The position numbers and the translations under genes were made by a program. From positions 15,185 through 79,184 of the forward strand of contig NZ_LOHF01000027.1 of assembly GCF_002158995.1 (NCBI RefSeq): a stretch of DNA of 64,000 nucleotides, given 5' to 3'. Below the pieces are notes generated by a model. The model had not been told where the DNA came from. It saw only the letters and a program-made list of their open reading frames with translations, and did no database searches. The DNA comes from Pseudomonas caspiana. Its GTDB lineage: Bacteria; Pseudomonadota; Gammaproteobacteria; Pseudomonadales; Pseudomonadaceae. Shown here one piece after another: positions 17,477 through 26,384 of the stretch; position 1 is the first letter of the stretch, and each line of letters opens with the position of its first letter.

Positions 17477-18625
17477 TTAGTGTGCTGAAAACTTAAACAC
17501 GGTGGTCTGGGTATACGCCTTGCCCGGATCCAGCCGGGTACTCTGGAATTTCGGCTGGTTCGGTGCGTCCGGGTAGTGCTGGGTTTCCAGGGTGAAGGCA
17601 CCCCAGTGCGGGTAGACCTTGCCGCCTTTGCCATGGATGCTGCCGTCCAGGAAGTTGCCGGTATACAGCTGCACGCCAGGCTCGCTGGTGAACAACTGGA
17701 GGCGTCGACCGGATTGCGGGTCGCTGACTTCGGCAGCCAGTTTGCTGACGTCGCCTTTGGTGTCCAGGACCCAGTTGAAATCAAACCCGCCTTGTTTCGG
17801 CTCGGCATATTTCAATTGCTGATGGTCCGCCTTGATGTTCTTGCCGATGGCCGTAGGCGTCAGGAAATTCATGGGTGTGCCTTTGACCGCAGGCAGTTCG
17901 CCGGTGGGGATCAGCTTCTCGTTGACCGGCGTGTAATGCGAAGCGTGCAGGGTGGCGACTTGCTTGAGTACATCACCGTTACCCGCGCCCGCCAGATTGA
18001 AGTAGCTGTGGTTGGTCAGGTTCAGCACGGTGGGCTTGTTGGTGGTGGCGTTGTAGTGGATGCGCAGCTCGTTCTTCTCATTGAGGCTGTAAGTCACCTC
18101 GGTTTTCAGCTCGCCGGGGAAACCCATCTCGCCATCCGGCGACACGTAGGTGAGTTTGACGCCCACCCAGCCGTTTTCATTGCTGCGTTCGGCTTTCCAT
18201 ACCCGCTTGTCAAAACCCTGAGTGCCACCGTGCAGGGCATTGGTCTTGTCGTTTTGCGGCACTTGATAGGTCTTGCCATCCAGGCTGAATTTGCCATCGG
18301 CCAAACGGTTGCCGAAACGGCCGATGGTTGCGCCGAAATATACAGTGCCGTTGTCTTGATAGCCTTTTACATCATCGAAACCGAGCACCACATCCTCGAC
18401 CTTGCCGTTCTTGTCCGGCAGGAGCAGCGATTGCAGGGTCGCGCCGTAGGTAATGATGTTGGCTTCCACGCCGTGGCTGTTGCGCAGGGTGTATTTCTCG
18501 ACGGCAGTGCCATCGGCTGTCTTGCCAAAAGCGCTGTGTTCATTGGTAAGGCTGGCCGCGTTGGCCGTGAGGGTAGCGATCATCAAGGACAGTCCGAAGC
18601 TGCTGAGCAGTGAAGAGGATTTCAT
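17477..18625 (-). CDS. galM: Periplasmic aldose 1-epimerase (mutarotase)
   Basis: A 382-residue mutarotase interconverting alpha and beta anomers of aldoses. Motifs include TYGATLQSLLLPDKNG, GRFGNRLADGKF, NALHGGTQGFDKRVW (catalytic His), NLTNHSYFNLAG (second His) and a late acidic residue in AFTLETQHYPDAPNQP. The ATG at 18625 starts a clear signal peptide (MKSSSLLSSFGLSLMIATLT, cleaved near ANAA), so it should act in the periplasm before sugar uptake; AAGG lies upstream. It sits divergently beside the GntR/araFGH sugar region. Confidence 0.92.
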   Translation of the reverse strand: MKSSSLLSSFGLSLMIATLTANAASLTNEHSAFGKTADGTAVEKYTLRNSHGVEANIITYGATLQSLLLPDKNGKVEDVVLGFDDVKGYQDNGTVYFGATIGRFGNRLADGKFSLDGKTYQVPQNDKTNALHGGTQGFDKRVWKAERSNENGWVGVKLTYVSPDGEMGFPGELKTEVTYSLNEKNELRIHYNATTNKPTVLNLTNHSYFNLAGAGNGDVLKQVATLHASHYTPVNEKLIPTGELPAVKGTPMNFLTPTAIGKNIKADHQQLKYAEPKQGGFDFNWVLDTKGDVSKLAAEVSDPQSGRRLQLFTSEPGVQLYTGNFLDGSIHGKGGKVYPHWGAFTLETQHYPDAPNQPKFQSTRLDPGKAYTQTTVFKFSAH

Positions 18626-18807
18626 TGAATGTACCTTTTTTGTTGTTGTGGTGGGCTGCACCGAACCTTCGATGCGGGCCGGGTTCTTACTCATTGGGTT
18701 TATTGGTCTGACTATTCATCCTATAAAAGCGAGTTATCAGGATTTATAGCCGATAAAACGTCACTTGAAAATTTAATCGTAATACTATTTGATGGTCGCA
18801 TCGATTC

Positions 18808-18882
18808 TGTAGGAGCTGCTGAAGGCTGCGATTTGGTGTTTCACCAGTATTAGAGCCATCGCAGCCCGCGGCAGCTCCTACA
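18808..18882. repeat. REP pair, TAGGAGCTGC class
   Basis: TGTAGGAGCTGCTGAAGGCT and a partly matching right arm (GCAGCCCGCGGCAGCTCCTA) flank about 27 bases. It lies in the intergenic region between galM and the GntR regulator. Confidence 0.85.
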
Positions 18883-18907
18883 AGCAACGCCATAGGCAGG
18901 TTTGACA

Positions 18908-18928
18908 GCTAATCATGTGATGATTAGC
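18908..18928. promoter_or_regulatory. Perfect palindrome, candidate GntR operator
   Basis: GCTAATCA and TGATTAGC are perfect 8-base arms around TGTGA, 40 bases upstream of the GntR start. The position suggests autoregulation. Apart from this palindrome and the REP pair at 18808, the 18626-18967 gap shows nothing. Confidence 0.6.
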
Positions 18929-18967
18929 CTCAAATCGCGGAAGTGACCGCGTAGTGAGGCGCAGCAC

Positions 18968-19690
18968 ATGAGCAATAATTTTCATGCGTCCACAGTCGAT
19001 TGGCTGGGGGCGTGGATCGCGGCTGGCAACGTGCTGCCGGGTCAGGTGTTGAAAGTCGAAGCCGTGTTGGCTGAAGAGTTGGGTGTTAGCCGGACAGTGA
19101 TCCGTGAAGCGATCAAGACACTGGTCGCCAAGGGACTGCTGGAAGTAGGGCCCAAGGTGGGCACCCGGGTTTTACCGTTGCGTAACTGGAATCTGTTCGA
19201 CCCGCAGGTAGTGAGTTGGCTGGCACGCAAAGGATTGCCAGAAGATTTTGTGAAGGATTTGCTGGATTTGCGCAGGACCATCGAGCCCATGGCGGTGCGT
19301 TGGGCGTGCGAGCGGGCCAGCGCCGAGCAGATCAGCGAGATTCAGTTGGCGTATGCGGCATTGGCAGAATCGGTAGCGGACATGGGTGATTACAACCTGG
19401 CCGACCGGCGCTTTCATGAAGCAGTTCTGGCGGCCAGCCATAACCGCTTCATCGAGCAGATGCTGCCTGCGCTGGGTGCCTTGTTGGCGGTGTCGTTCGA
19501 GGTGTCTTCGGCGGTGCCAGGTGAGTTGGGTAAAACCTTGCCACTGCACAAGGACCTCGCCGACGCGATTGCCAGTCGTGATGCGGCACGTGGCGTCTGG
19601 GCCTGCATGACCTTGATCGAGCAAGCCGCCGGGGTGATTGCCGAATCGTTTGCCCGTCAGGCTTTGGCATCAAACAGCTTCACCGACTAA
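18968..19690 (+). CDS. FadR/GntR-family regulator of the sugar cluster
   Basis: A 240-residue GntR-type regulator. The winged helix is at about residues 8-70 (VEAVLAEELGVSRTVIREAIKTLVAKGLLE) and an all-helical FCD ligand domain follows (LLDLRRTIEPMAVRWACERA; LADRRFHEAVLAASHNRFIEQ) with the usual Asp/His metal-site positions. Related members respond to sugars or sugar acids. It precedes a lactonase and araFGH, so control of L-arabinose (or a similar aldose) catabolism is likely. A perfect palindrome lies just upstream. Confidence 0.9.
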   Translation: MSNNFHASTVDWLGAWIAAGNVLPGQVLKVEAVLAEELGVSRTVIREAIKTLVAKGLLEVGPKVGTRVLPLRNWNLFDPQVVSWLARKGLPEDFVKDLLDLRRTIEPMAVRWACERASAEQISEIQLAYAALAESVADMGDYNLADRRFHEAVLAASHNRFIEQMLPALGALLAVSFEVSSAVPGELGKTLPLHKDLADAIASRDAARGVWACMTLIEQAAGVIAESFARQALASNSFTD

Positions 19691-19766
19691 CGTTGCACTG
19701 ATAAACGAACACCCTGAAGCACCTGTAAGAAGCACCTAAAAAAACAAGAACAAAGGACATTTTCAT

Positions 19767-20645
19767 ATGCAATGGCTGCCTGTTTCAGCGCACCGTTTCA
19801 TGTTGGGCGAAGGCTCGTTCTGGGACGCAGAAACCCAGACCCTGTACTGGGTCGACATTGCGGCCCGACTGGCCTGCCGTCTGTTCGACGAGCAGTATCA
19901 GCAGTGGCATTTGCCCGAGCCGGTCTCGGCCTTTATCCCCACTCGCCGGGGCGATGCGTTGGTGACGCTGGCCAGCGGCGTCTATCGCCTTGATCTGGAT
20001 TCTCCTGGCTATACGCCAAACCTCACGCTGTTGTGCAAGGCCGATCCGGTTGCCGGAAATCGCGCCAATGAAGCCCGTTGCGATGCGCAAGGCCGCTTGT
20101 GGCTGGGCTCCATGCAGAACAATCTCGACGAGGAGGGCGGCGATTTGCCGATCACTCGACGTTCCGGCGGCTTGTTCCGGGTAGATGCCGATACTTCAGT
20201 CACGCCTTTGCTTGAAGGCCAGGGCATCGTCAATACGCTGTTGTGGACTGCCAAAGGCGATGAGCTTTACAGCGCCGACAGTCTTGATGATGTGATCTAT
20301 CGCTACCCGATTCTTGCCGATGGAAAACTTGGATCGCGCTCGATATGGGCGTCCGAGCACGCTCGCGGCGTGCCGGACGGCTCGGCGATGGATGTTGAAG
20401 GCTATGTATGGAATGCCCGTTGGGGCGGCAACTGCCTGATCCGCTTTGCGCCGGACGGGAGTGTTGAGCGGATCGTCGAACTGCCGGTCAGTCATCCCAC
20501 CAGTTGCGTGTTTGGCGGCCCGGACATGACCACGCTGTATGTCACCAGCGCGGCACCGGGCGATGCTCACGGGCAATTCGACGGCGCGCTATTGGCGGCC
20601 GATGTTGGCATACAGGGCCTGGCATCGACGCGTTTCGCGGGCTGA
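19767..20645 (+). CDS. SMP-30/gluconolactonase-family sugar lactonase
   Basis: A 292-residue six-bladed propeller lactonase. Markers are LGEGSFWDAETQTLYWVDI (metal-binding Glu), NRANEARCDAQGRLWLGSM, GIVNTLLWTAKGDELYSADS and PDGSAMDVEGYVWNARWGG. It should hydrolyse an aldono-lactone to the aldonate. Next to araFGH the likely substrate is L-arabino-gamma-lactone in the oxidative arabinose route. The dehydrogenase, dehydratase and semialdehyde dehydrogenase of that route are not in the window. AAAGGA precedes the ATG. Confidence 0.88.
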   Translation: MQWLPVSAHRFMLGEGSFWDAETQTLYWVDIAARLACRLFDEQYQQWHLPEPVSAFIPTRRGDALVTLASGVYRLDLDSPGYTPNLTLLCKADPVAGNRANEARCDAQGRLWLGSMQNNLDEEGGDLPITRRSGGLFRVDADTSVTPLLEGQGIVNTLLWTAKGDELYSADSLDDVIYRYPILADGKLGSRSIWASEHARGVPDGSAMDVEGYVWNARWGGNCLIRFAPDGSVERIVELPVSHPTSCVFGGPDMTTLYVTSAAPGDAHGQFDGALLAADVGIQGLASTRFAG

Positions 20646-20864
20646 CGGCGGTTATCAAAAGACTTGTTTCATTTCTCGAAAAGGAGCGTTCCATGTCGGT
20701 GCTTTAACAGACGTGACACTAGGTTACATTCCGGTCATTGATAATATGATATGACTGTTTTGTTCTTGTTTTGATGTCCATCCACATTGCCTTCGGGTTC
20801 GGATGACCTCAATACAACTCATCGCTGGACGCTGTAGCTATTCAATAAAAATAAGGAGTTAGCT

Positions 20865-21881
20865 ATGTTGAGTCGTCATGGGATCCGTTCCCTTTGCTGT
20901 GCCGCTGTTGCTACTGCTGTGCTGGGTCTGTCGGGTGGAGTTTCTGCTGCAGGCTCTACCGACCAGCCTGTCAAAATCGGCTTCCTCGTCAAACAGGCCG
21001 AAGAGCCATGGTTTCAAACCGAATGGGCCTTTGCTGAGAAAGCTGGCAAGGACCATGGTTTTGAAGTGATCAAAATTGCCGTCCCTGACGGTGAAAAAAC
21101 CCTTTCCGCTATCGATAGCCTGGCCGCCAACGGTGCCAAAGGCTTCGTCATCTGCCCGCCCGATGTATCGCTTGGCCCTGCCATTGTTGCCAAGGCCAAA
21201 GCCAACGGCTTGAAAGTCATGGCCGTGGATGATCGATTTGTCGACTCCAGTGGCAAGTTCATGGAAGACGTCCCGTACCTGGGCATGGCCGCGTTCGAAG
21301 TCGGCCAGAAACAGGGCGAAGCCATGGTCGCCGAGGCGAAGAATCGTAACTGGGACTGGAAAGAAACCTACGCGATTATCAACACCTATAACGAGCTGGA
21401 TACCGGCAAGAAGCGCACCGATGGTTCGGTAGATGCACTGAAGAAAGCAGGCCTCCCGGAAGACCATATCCTCTTCACAGCGCAAAAGACCCTCGACGTA
21501 CCCGGCAGTATGGACTCCACCAACTCGGCATTGCCCAAACTGCCTGCCGCAGCGAAGAACCTGATCATCGGCGGTATGAACGACAACACCGTTCTGGGTG
21601 GTGTACGTGCAACGGCCGGCGCGGGCTTCAAGCCTGCGAACGTGATCGGTATCGGTATCAACGGCACTGACGCCATCGATGAATTGAAGAAGAAGGAAAG
21701 CGGCTTCTTCGGCTCGATGCTGCCAAGCCCGGATAAAGAGGGCTACAACACCGCGCTGCAGATGTACAAGTGGGTGACCACCGGCGAAGAGCCTCCTAAA
21801 TACACCGCGATGGATGACGTGACACTGATCACCCGGGCGAACTTCCAGGAAGTACTGACCAAGATTGGTCTCTGGAAGTAG
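20865..21881 (+). CDS. araF: L-arabinose ABC transporter substrate-binding protein
   Basis: A 338-residue periplasmic sugar-binding protein of the AraF type with a signal peptide (cleavage near GVSAAGS). Typical segments are KIGFLVKQAEEPWFQTEW, DSLAANGAKGFVICPPDVSLGPAIVAKA, VMAVDDRFVDSSG, NELDTGKKRT and GMNDNTVLGGVRA. AAGGAG precedes the ATG. A 219-base gap separates it from the lactonase gene, so it may have its own promoter; GTCAT...ATGAC at 20734-20755 is a possible operator. AraF-type proteins also bind D-galactose. Confidence 0.93.
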   Translation: MLSRHGIRSLCCAAVATAVLGLSGGVSAAGSTDQPVKIGFLVKQAEEPWFQTEWAFAEKAGKDHGFEVIKIAVPDGEKTLSAIDSLAANGAKGFVICPPDVSLGPAIVAKAKANGLKVMAVDDRFVDSSGKFMEDVPYLGMAAFEVGQKQGEAMVAEAKNRNWDWKETYAIINTYNELDTGKKRTDGSVDALKKAGLPEDHILFTAQKTLDVPGSMDSTNSALPKLPAAAKNLIIGGMNDNTVLGGVRATAGAGFKPANVIGIGINGTDAIDELKKKESGFFGSMLPSPDKEGYNTALQMYKWVTTGEEPPKYTAMDDVTLITRANFQEVLTKIGLWK

Positions 21882-21932
21882 TAGAGCTGCGTGAGGTTCG
21901 CGCTCTGCGTTTCTCATGCTACATCGAAAATC

Positions 21933-22020
21933 TGTAGGAGCTCACGAGCACCGCAAGGCAGCGACAGCGTCTGCCTGATACACCGCCATCGCGGCCCCGC
22001 GGTGCTCGTGCGCTCCTACA
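21933..22020. repeat. REP pair, GAGCACCGC class
   Basis: TGTAGGAGCTCACGAGCACC and the complementary right arm (GCGGTGCTCGTGCGCTCCTA) flank a spacer containing TGATACACCGCCATCGCGG, which recurs at 63479-63575. It sits between araF and araG, where a hairpin could favour a higher level of the binding-protein mRNA. Confidence 0.88.
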
Positions 22021-22053
22021 AAGATTGGTGTTTCGGTCCGGACAGGAGGTTCC

Positions 22054-23580
22054 ATGCAACCAGCAGCAATTGAACAGCAGCTCCCCGCAGGCAGCCTGCG
22101 CTTTAACGGTATCGGCAAAACCTTTCCCGGCGTGCGCGCACTGTCGGAGATCACTTTTGAAGCACGTCCCGGCAGCGTTCATGCGCTGATGGGCGAGAAC
22201 GGCGCGGGCAAGTCCACGCTGTTGAAAATCCTTGGCGGCTCCTATCAGCCGAGCAGCGGCAACTTGTCGATTGGTGAGCAGGCGTACACCTTCAAATCCA
22301 CCGCCGACAGCATTGCTGCCGGTGTTGCTGTGATTCACCAGGAGCTGCAACTGGTGCCTGAAATGTCCGTCGCCGAGAACCTGCTGCTGGGCCACATGCC
22401 GAGCCGCTGGGGCATGGTCAACCGCCGCGCCATGTTGCGTCAGGCGCGGGAGCTGCTCAAAGGGCTGGCTGACGAGATTGATCCGTCGACCCGGCTGGGC
22501 GACCTGTCTCTTGGTCAACGGCAACTGGTGGAAATCGCCAAGGCCATGTCACGTAACGCCCATGTGATTGCGTTCGATGAACCCACCAGCAGCCTGTCAG
22601 CGCGGGAAATTGATCGCTTGATGGCAATCATCGTCAAGCTGCGGGACGAAGGCCGGGTGATCCTTTATGTGTCCCATCGCATGGAAGAAATCTTCCGGGT
22701 TTGCGATGCCGTCACGGTGTTCAAGGATGGACGCTTCGTGCGCACCTTCGAAGATATGGCTGAGCTGGACCACGACCGGTTGGTGACCTGCATGGTCGGT
22801 CGCGATATTCAGGACATCTACAACTATCGGCCAAGACAGCATCACGGGCCCGGCTTGCGGGTCACCGGACTACTGGGGCCTGGTTTGCAGGAACCGGTGA
22901 CGTTCGCCGTGCAAAAAGGCGAAGTGCTGGGCTTCTTTGGATTGGTGGGGGCTGGTCGTACCGAGATGTTCCGCATGTTGTCGGGCCTGACGCGCAGCAA
23001 GTCCGGTACGTTGCAGATCGACGGCAAGAACCTTGAGCTTCGTTCCCCTCGTGATGCGATTGCTGCAGGAATCCTGCTATGCCCAGAAGACCGCAAGAAA
23101 GAAGGCATCGTGCCGCTCTCCAGCGTTGCCGAAAACATCAACATTGGTGCGCGTCCACGCCACGTGACGATGGGCTGCCTGATTCAGGGCCGCTGGGAGA
23201 AGAGCAACGCCAAACACCAGATTCAGGCGATGAACGTCAAAACCCCTTCGCCGGATCAGCAAATGCTGTTTCTCTCCGGGGGCAATCAACAAAAGGCGAT
23301 CCTCGGGCGCTGGCTGTCGATGCCCATGAAAGTCCTGCTGCTGGATGAGCCGACGCGAGGCATCGATATCGGTGCCAAGTCCGAGATTTACCAGATCATC
23401 CATAACCTGGCGGCTGACGGGATTGCGGTAATCGTAGTGTCCAGTGACTTGATGGAAGTCATGGGTATTGCTGACCGGATTCTGGTCATGAGTGAAGGCG
23501 CTATTACCGGCGAGCTGAATCGCGACGAAGCAAATGAAGCGCGTCTGTTGCAACTGGCATTGCCGCGAACCCGTGTCTGA
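22054..23580 (+). CDS. araG: L-arabinose ABC transporter ATP-binding protein
   Basis: A 508-residue duplicated sugar ATPase. The first half has Walker A GENGAGKST, signature LSLGQRQLVEIAKAM and Walker B VIAFDEPTSSL. The second half has the usual degenerate Walker A (GLVGAGRTE), signature LSGGNQQKAILGRWL and LLLDEPTRGIDIG. GGAGG precedes the ATG. It energises araH. Confidence 0.95.
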   Translation: MQPAAIEQQLPAGSLRFNGIGKTFPGVRALSEITFEARPGSVHALMGENGAGKSTLLKILGGSYQPSSGNLSIGEQAYTFKSTADSIAAGVAVIHQELQLVPEMSVAENLLLGHMPSRWGMVNRRAMLRQARELLKGLADEIDPSTRLGDLSLGQRQLVEIAKAMSRNAHVIAFDEPTSSLSAREIDRLMAIIVKLRDEGRVILYVSHRMEEIFRVCDAVTVFKDGRFVRTFEDMAELDHDRLVTCMVGRDIQDIYNYRPRQHHGPGLRVTGLLGPGLQEPVTFAVQKGEVLGFFGLVGAGRTEMFRMLSGLTRSKSGTLQIDGKNLELRSPRDAIAAGILLCPEDRKKEGIVPLSSVAENINIGARPRHVTMGCLIQGRWEKSNAKHQIQAMNVKTPSPDQQMLFLSGGNQQKAILGRWLSMPMKVLLLDEPTRGIDIGAKSEIYQIIHNLAADGIAVIVVSSDLMEVMGIADRILVMSEGAITGELNRDEANEARLLQLALPRTRV

Positions 23581-23643
23581 CACGGACCCGCTACGTGTCG
23601 CACAAGCAGAAAAACAAGAATGAAAAACAAGAAAGAGGTGCGT

Positions 23644-24609
23644 ATGTCTACCGAATCCAGTCTGACGGCTCCGCGTCAGGGCCTTAACGTGCGTCGTTTC
23701 ATTGATGACTGGGCGATGCTGATGGCCGCCGTGGGCATCTTTGTGCTCTGCACGCTTCTCATCGATAACTTCATGTCACCCCTGAACATGCGTGGTCTGG
23801 GGCTGGCGATTTCCACCGTGGGCATCGCCGCCTGCACCATGTTGTTTTGCCTGGCATCCGGGCATTTCGATTTGTCGGTGGGCTCGGTGCTGGCTTGCTC
23901 AGGCGTGATCGCCGGGATCGTGATTCGCGATACGGATAGCCTGTTTCTCGGCATCTCCGCCGCGTTGGCCATGGGCCTCGTAGTAGGGCTGATCAACGGG
24001 ATTGTGATTGCCAAGCTGCGCATCAACGCACTGATCGCGACATTGGCGACGATGCAGATTGTTCGTGGCCTTGCGTACATCTTTTCCAACGGCAAGGCGG
24101 TGGGCGTCTCCAACGAAGATTTCTTCGTATTCGGTAACGGCCAGCTGTACGGCGTACCGGTGCCGATTCTGATAACCATCGTGTGTTTTGCCTTTTTCGG
24201 CTGGCTGTTGAATTACACGACTTACGGGCGCAACTCCCTGGCGATTGGTGGTAACCAGGAAGCGGCGTTGCTGGCCGGCGTGCATGTGGATCGCACCAAG
24301 ATCATTATCTTCGCGGTGCATGGTTTGATCGGTGCGCTGGCGGGCGTGGTGCTGGCGTCGCGGATGACGTCCGGTCAGCCCATGATCGGGCAGGGCTTTG
24401 AGCTGACGGTGATTTCCGCTTGCGTGCTGGGCGGCGTGTCGCTGAGTGGCGGGATTGGCATGATCCGCCATGTGATTGCCGGGGTGTTGATTCTGGCAAT
24501 CATAGAAAATGCGATGAACCTGAAGAACATCGATACGTTTTATCAGTACGTGATCCGCGGGTCGATCCTGTTGCTGGCGGTGATCATTGACCGGATGAAG
24601 CGGCGTTGA
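23644..24609 (+). CDS. araH: L-arabinose ABC transporter permease
   Basis: A permease of about 321 residues of the ribose/arabinose family with eight to ten membrane helices and the motif GHFDLSVGSVLACSGVIAG. GAGG six bases upstream favours the ATG at 23644 over 23620. SLAIGGNQEAALLAGVHVDRTK is the conserved cytoplasmic loop. It is the last gene of the arabinose importer and is followed by a long inverted repeat. Confidence 0.93.
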   Translation: MSTESSLTAPRQGLNVRRFIDDWAMLMAAVGIFVLCTLLIDNFMSPLNMRGLGLAISTVGIAACTMLFCLASGHFDLSVGSVLACSGVIAGIVIRDTDSLFLGISAALAMGLVVGLINGIVIAKLRINALIATLATMQIVRGLAYIFSNGKAVGVSNEDFFVFGNGQLYGVPVPILITIVCFAFFGWLLNYTTYGRNSLAIGGNQEAALLAGVHVDRTKIIIFAVHGLIGALAGVVLASRMTSGQPMIGQGFELTVISACVLGGVSLSGGIGMIRHVIAGVLILAIIENAMNLKNIDTFYQYVIRGSILLLAVIIDRMKRR

Positions 24610-24663
24610 GGTGTCGGGGGGACTTCCTGAGAGGTTATTTCAGGACAGATTTTTAGCGCCTAA

Positions 24664-24759
24664 ATCGTCCGGATGCGGCCCAGACCAAGCACCGTTCCCA
24701 CAAGGGGGAGTGCGATCTAATGTGGAAGCGGTGCTTGGTCTGGGCCGCATCCGGACGAT
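24664..24759. repeat. Long REP-derived inverted repeat
   Basis: Arms of 39 bases (24664-24702 and 24721-24759) match at 37 positions. The outer part reads ATCGTCCGGATGCGGCCCAG. The part nearest the spacer is REP-like (GCACCG, then TTCCCACA). The stem is much longer than in other REPs here and could end araH transcription. Confidence 0.85.
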
Positions 24760-24827
24760 GCAGGCGCCGCAAAACTGGCACACACCGCAAACTCAGCAAA
24801 TAAAGTTGGCGCTCGCCTCCGAACTAA

Positions 24828-24842
24828 TTAGAATGATTCTCA
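24828..24842 (+). promoter_or_regulatory. Fur box upstream of the FecI-type sigma gene
   Basis: TTAGAATGATTCTCA matches the 7-1-7 Fur consensus (TGATAAT-N-ATTATCA) at 11 of 14 positions and lies 33 bases upstream of the sigma factor start. Confidence 0.75.
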
Positions 24843-24875
24843 TTTTAAGTAGTGACTCACAGTGAGCGGTTGACG

Positions 24876-25391
24876 ATGAGGGAAGCAGCAGGGCCGTTGG
24901 AGCCTACCCTGGAAAGTTTCTACCGCGATCATCGCAGCTGGCTGGAAAGCTGGCTGCGCGGTCGCCTTGGCAATGCATGGGATGCTGCCGATCTTAGTCA
25001 GGATACGTTCGTCAAAGTGCTGGCCAGCCAGCACAGCGAACCACTGAGCTCATTGCGTGAGCCGCGGGCTTACTTGCTGACGGTGGGCAAGCGCCTGCTG
25101 ATCAACCACTACCAGCGTCGCAGCGTCGAGCAGGCCTATCTTCAAGCGCTGGCGACGTTGCCCGAACATGTGATTCCGTCACCTGAACAGCGTTGGGTTC
25201 TGCTGGAAACCCTGCAAGCACTCGATGAACTGCTCGACGCGCTGCCGTTGCCAGTGCGCCGTGCATTTCTCTGGGCGCAACTGGAAGGTCTCAATTACTC
25301 GCAGATTGCGGAGCGCTTGCAGGTCTGCGAGCGCACGGTAAAACGCTACATGGCTCAGGCTTACACTCATTGCCTGATGGTCGAGCTATGA
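24876..25391 (+). CDS. ECF sigma factor, FecI-like
   Basis: A sigma factor of about 171 residues. Region 2 (LESFYRDHRSWLESWLRGRL; AADLSQDTFVKVL; REPRAYLLTVGKRLLINHYQRR) and region 4 (LPLPVRRAFLWAQLEGLNYS, then IAERLQVCERTVKRYMAQ) are intact. The ATG at 24876 is favoured over the GTG at 24852, though neither has a strong ribosome site. A Fur box suggests induction by iron limitation. The gene overlaps a FecR partner, but no TonB-dependent receptor follows, which is unusual for this class. Confidence 0.9.
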   Translation: MREAAGPLEPTLESFYRDHRSWLESWLRGRLGNAWDAADLSQDTFVKVLASQHSEPLSSLREPRAYLLTVGKRLLINHYQRRSVEQAYLQALATLPEHVIPSPEQRWVLLETLQALDELLDALPLPVRRAFLWAQLEGLNYSQIAERLQVCERTVKRYMAQAYTHCLMVEL

Positions 25392-26338
25392 ACAGCGCTA
25401 CGCAGTCCCGGCAGATTGCTGAAGACGCAGCAGACTTTCTGGTCCTGCTGGAGTCCGGCGGCGCCAATGCCGAAGATCGGGCACGCTTGCAGCGTTGGCG
25501 CGAGCAGTCCACTCATCACGAGCAGACCTGGCAGAAGGCTCAGGGCCTGCGTCAGCGTTTTGCCGGGTTGCCGCCAGAGTTGGCGATGGCCAGTCTTGAT
25601 CGACCCGATTCTGGACGTCGTGCGGTGCTCAAACGCACGTTGATAGTCGCCGCTTTGTTGCCTGCTGGCTGGTTGCTGGCCCAGCAAACGCCGGTTGCCG
25701 CGTGGCGCGCTGACCTGCGCACTGCATCGGGGGAGCGCAGAGACTTACGTTTGCCAGATGGCAGCCTGCTTCAGCTGGACACCGCGACTGCTCTGAATAT
25801 GGATCTGGAGCAGGGCAGGCGGCTATTGTCGCTGATTGAGGGCGAGATGGCGCTGAACATGGCCAGCAATGCCCCGGCAATGACCATCAAGACCGGTCAA
25901 GGGCTGGTGTTGGCGACTGGCGCCGAGTTGTGTATCCGTCAGCGCGGACAAAGCTGTCAGGTCTCGGTTTGGCGCGGCATGGTTGAACTCACTCCGCAGC
26001 AGGGTCAGTCGATGCGTTTGCAGGCCGGCCAGCGAGCGACCATGAGCGCAGACGCGATTACCTCGGTGCAGCCTTTCGATACCCGGCAGCCTGGTTGGCG
26101 GCAGGGAGTGCTAAGCGTGGAAAACCAGCCGCTGGGTCGCTTTCTGGAAAATCTGAGCCGCTATCGACCAGGCATCCTGCGCTGGGACCCAGCGCTGGAA
26201 TCGTTGAGGGTCACCGGTACCTTCCGCCTGGATGACACTGACAAGATCCTGTTCCTGCTCGCTGCTACCTTGCCTTTGCAAGTGCAAACCCGGACGCGGT
26301 ATTGGGTGACGCTAACGGCGCGCCAGGTTGCTGCGTGA
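25388..26338 (+). CDS. FecR-family anti-sigma/sigma regulator
   Basis: A 316-residue FecR-type protein. The N-terminal cytosolic DUF4880 region (AADFLVLLESGGANAEDRARL, then QRWREQSTHHEQTWQKA) precedes one membrane helix at about residues 80-98 (LIVAALLPAGWLLA) and a periplasmic FecR domain (DGSLLQLDTATAL, then ITSVQPFDTRQPGWRQG and LGRFLENLSRYRPGIL). The ATG at 25388 overlaps the sigma stop as ATGA. It should hold the sigma factor until a receptor signals; the cognate receptor is not adjacent. Confidence 0.92.
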   Translation: MNSATQSRQIAEDAADFLVLLESGGANAEDRARLQRWREQSTHHEQTWQKAQGLRQRFAGLPPELAMASLDRPDSGRRAVLKRTLIVAALLPAGWLLAQQTPVAAWRADLRTASGERRDLRLPDGSLLQLDTATALNMDLEQGRRLLSLIEGEMALNMASNAPAMTIKTGQGLVLATGAELCIRQRGQSCQVSVWRGMVELTPQQGQSMRLQAGQRATMSADAITSVQPFDTRQPGWRQGVLSVENQPLGRFLENLSRYRPGILRWDPALESLRVTGTFRLDDTDKILFLLAATLPLQVQTRTRYWVTLTARQVAA

Positions 26339-26384
26339 GTTGGAAGACTGGTCTTTACAGGCGTTGTGCGGCAAACACATGACC

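Noticed and set aside
17576..18613. Long open frame (345 codons) on the plus strand
   Set aside because: It lies entirely antisense to the clear aldose 1-epimerase gene; high GC in third positions produces such frames.
20859..21917. Open frame of 352 codons antisense to araF
   Set aside because: It is an antisense shadow of a well-supported periplasmic binding protein; no domain was seen.
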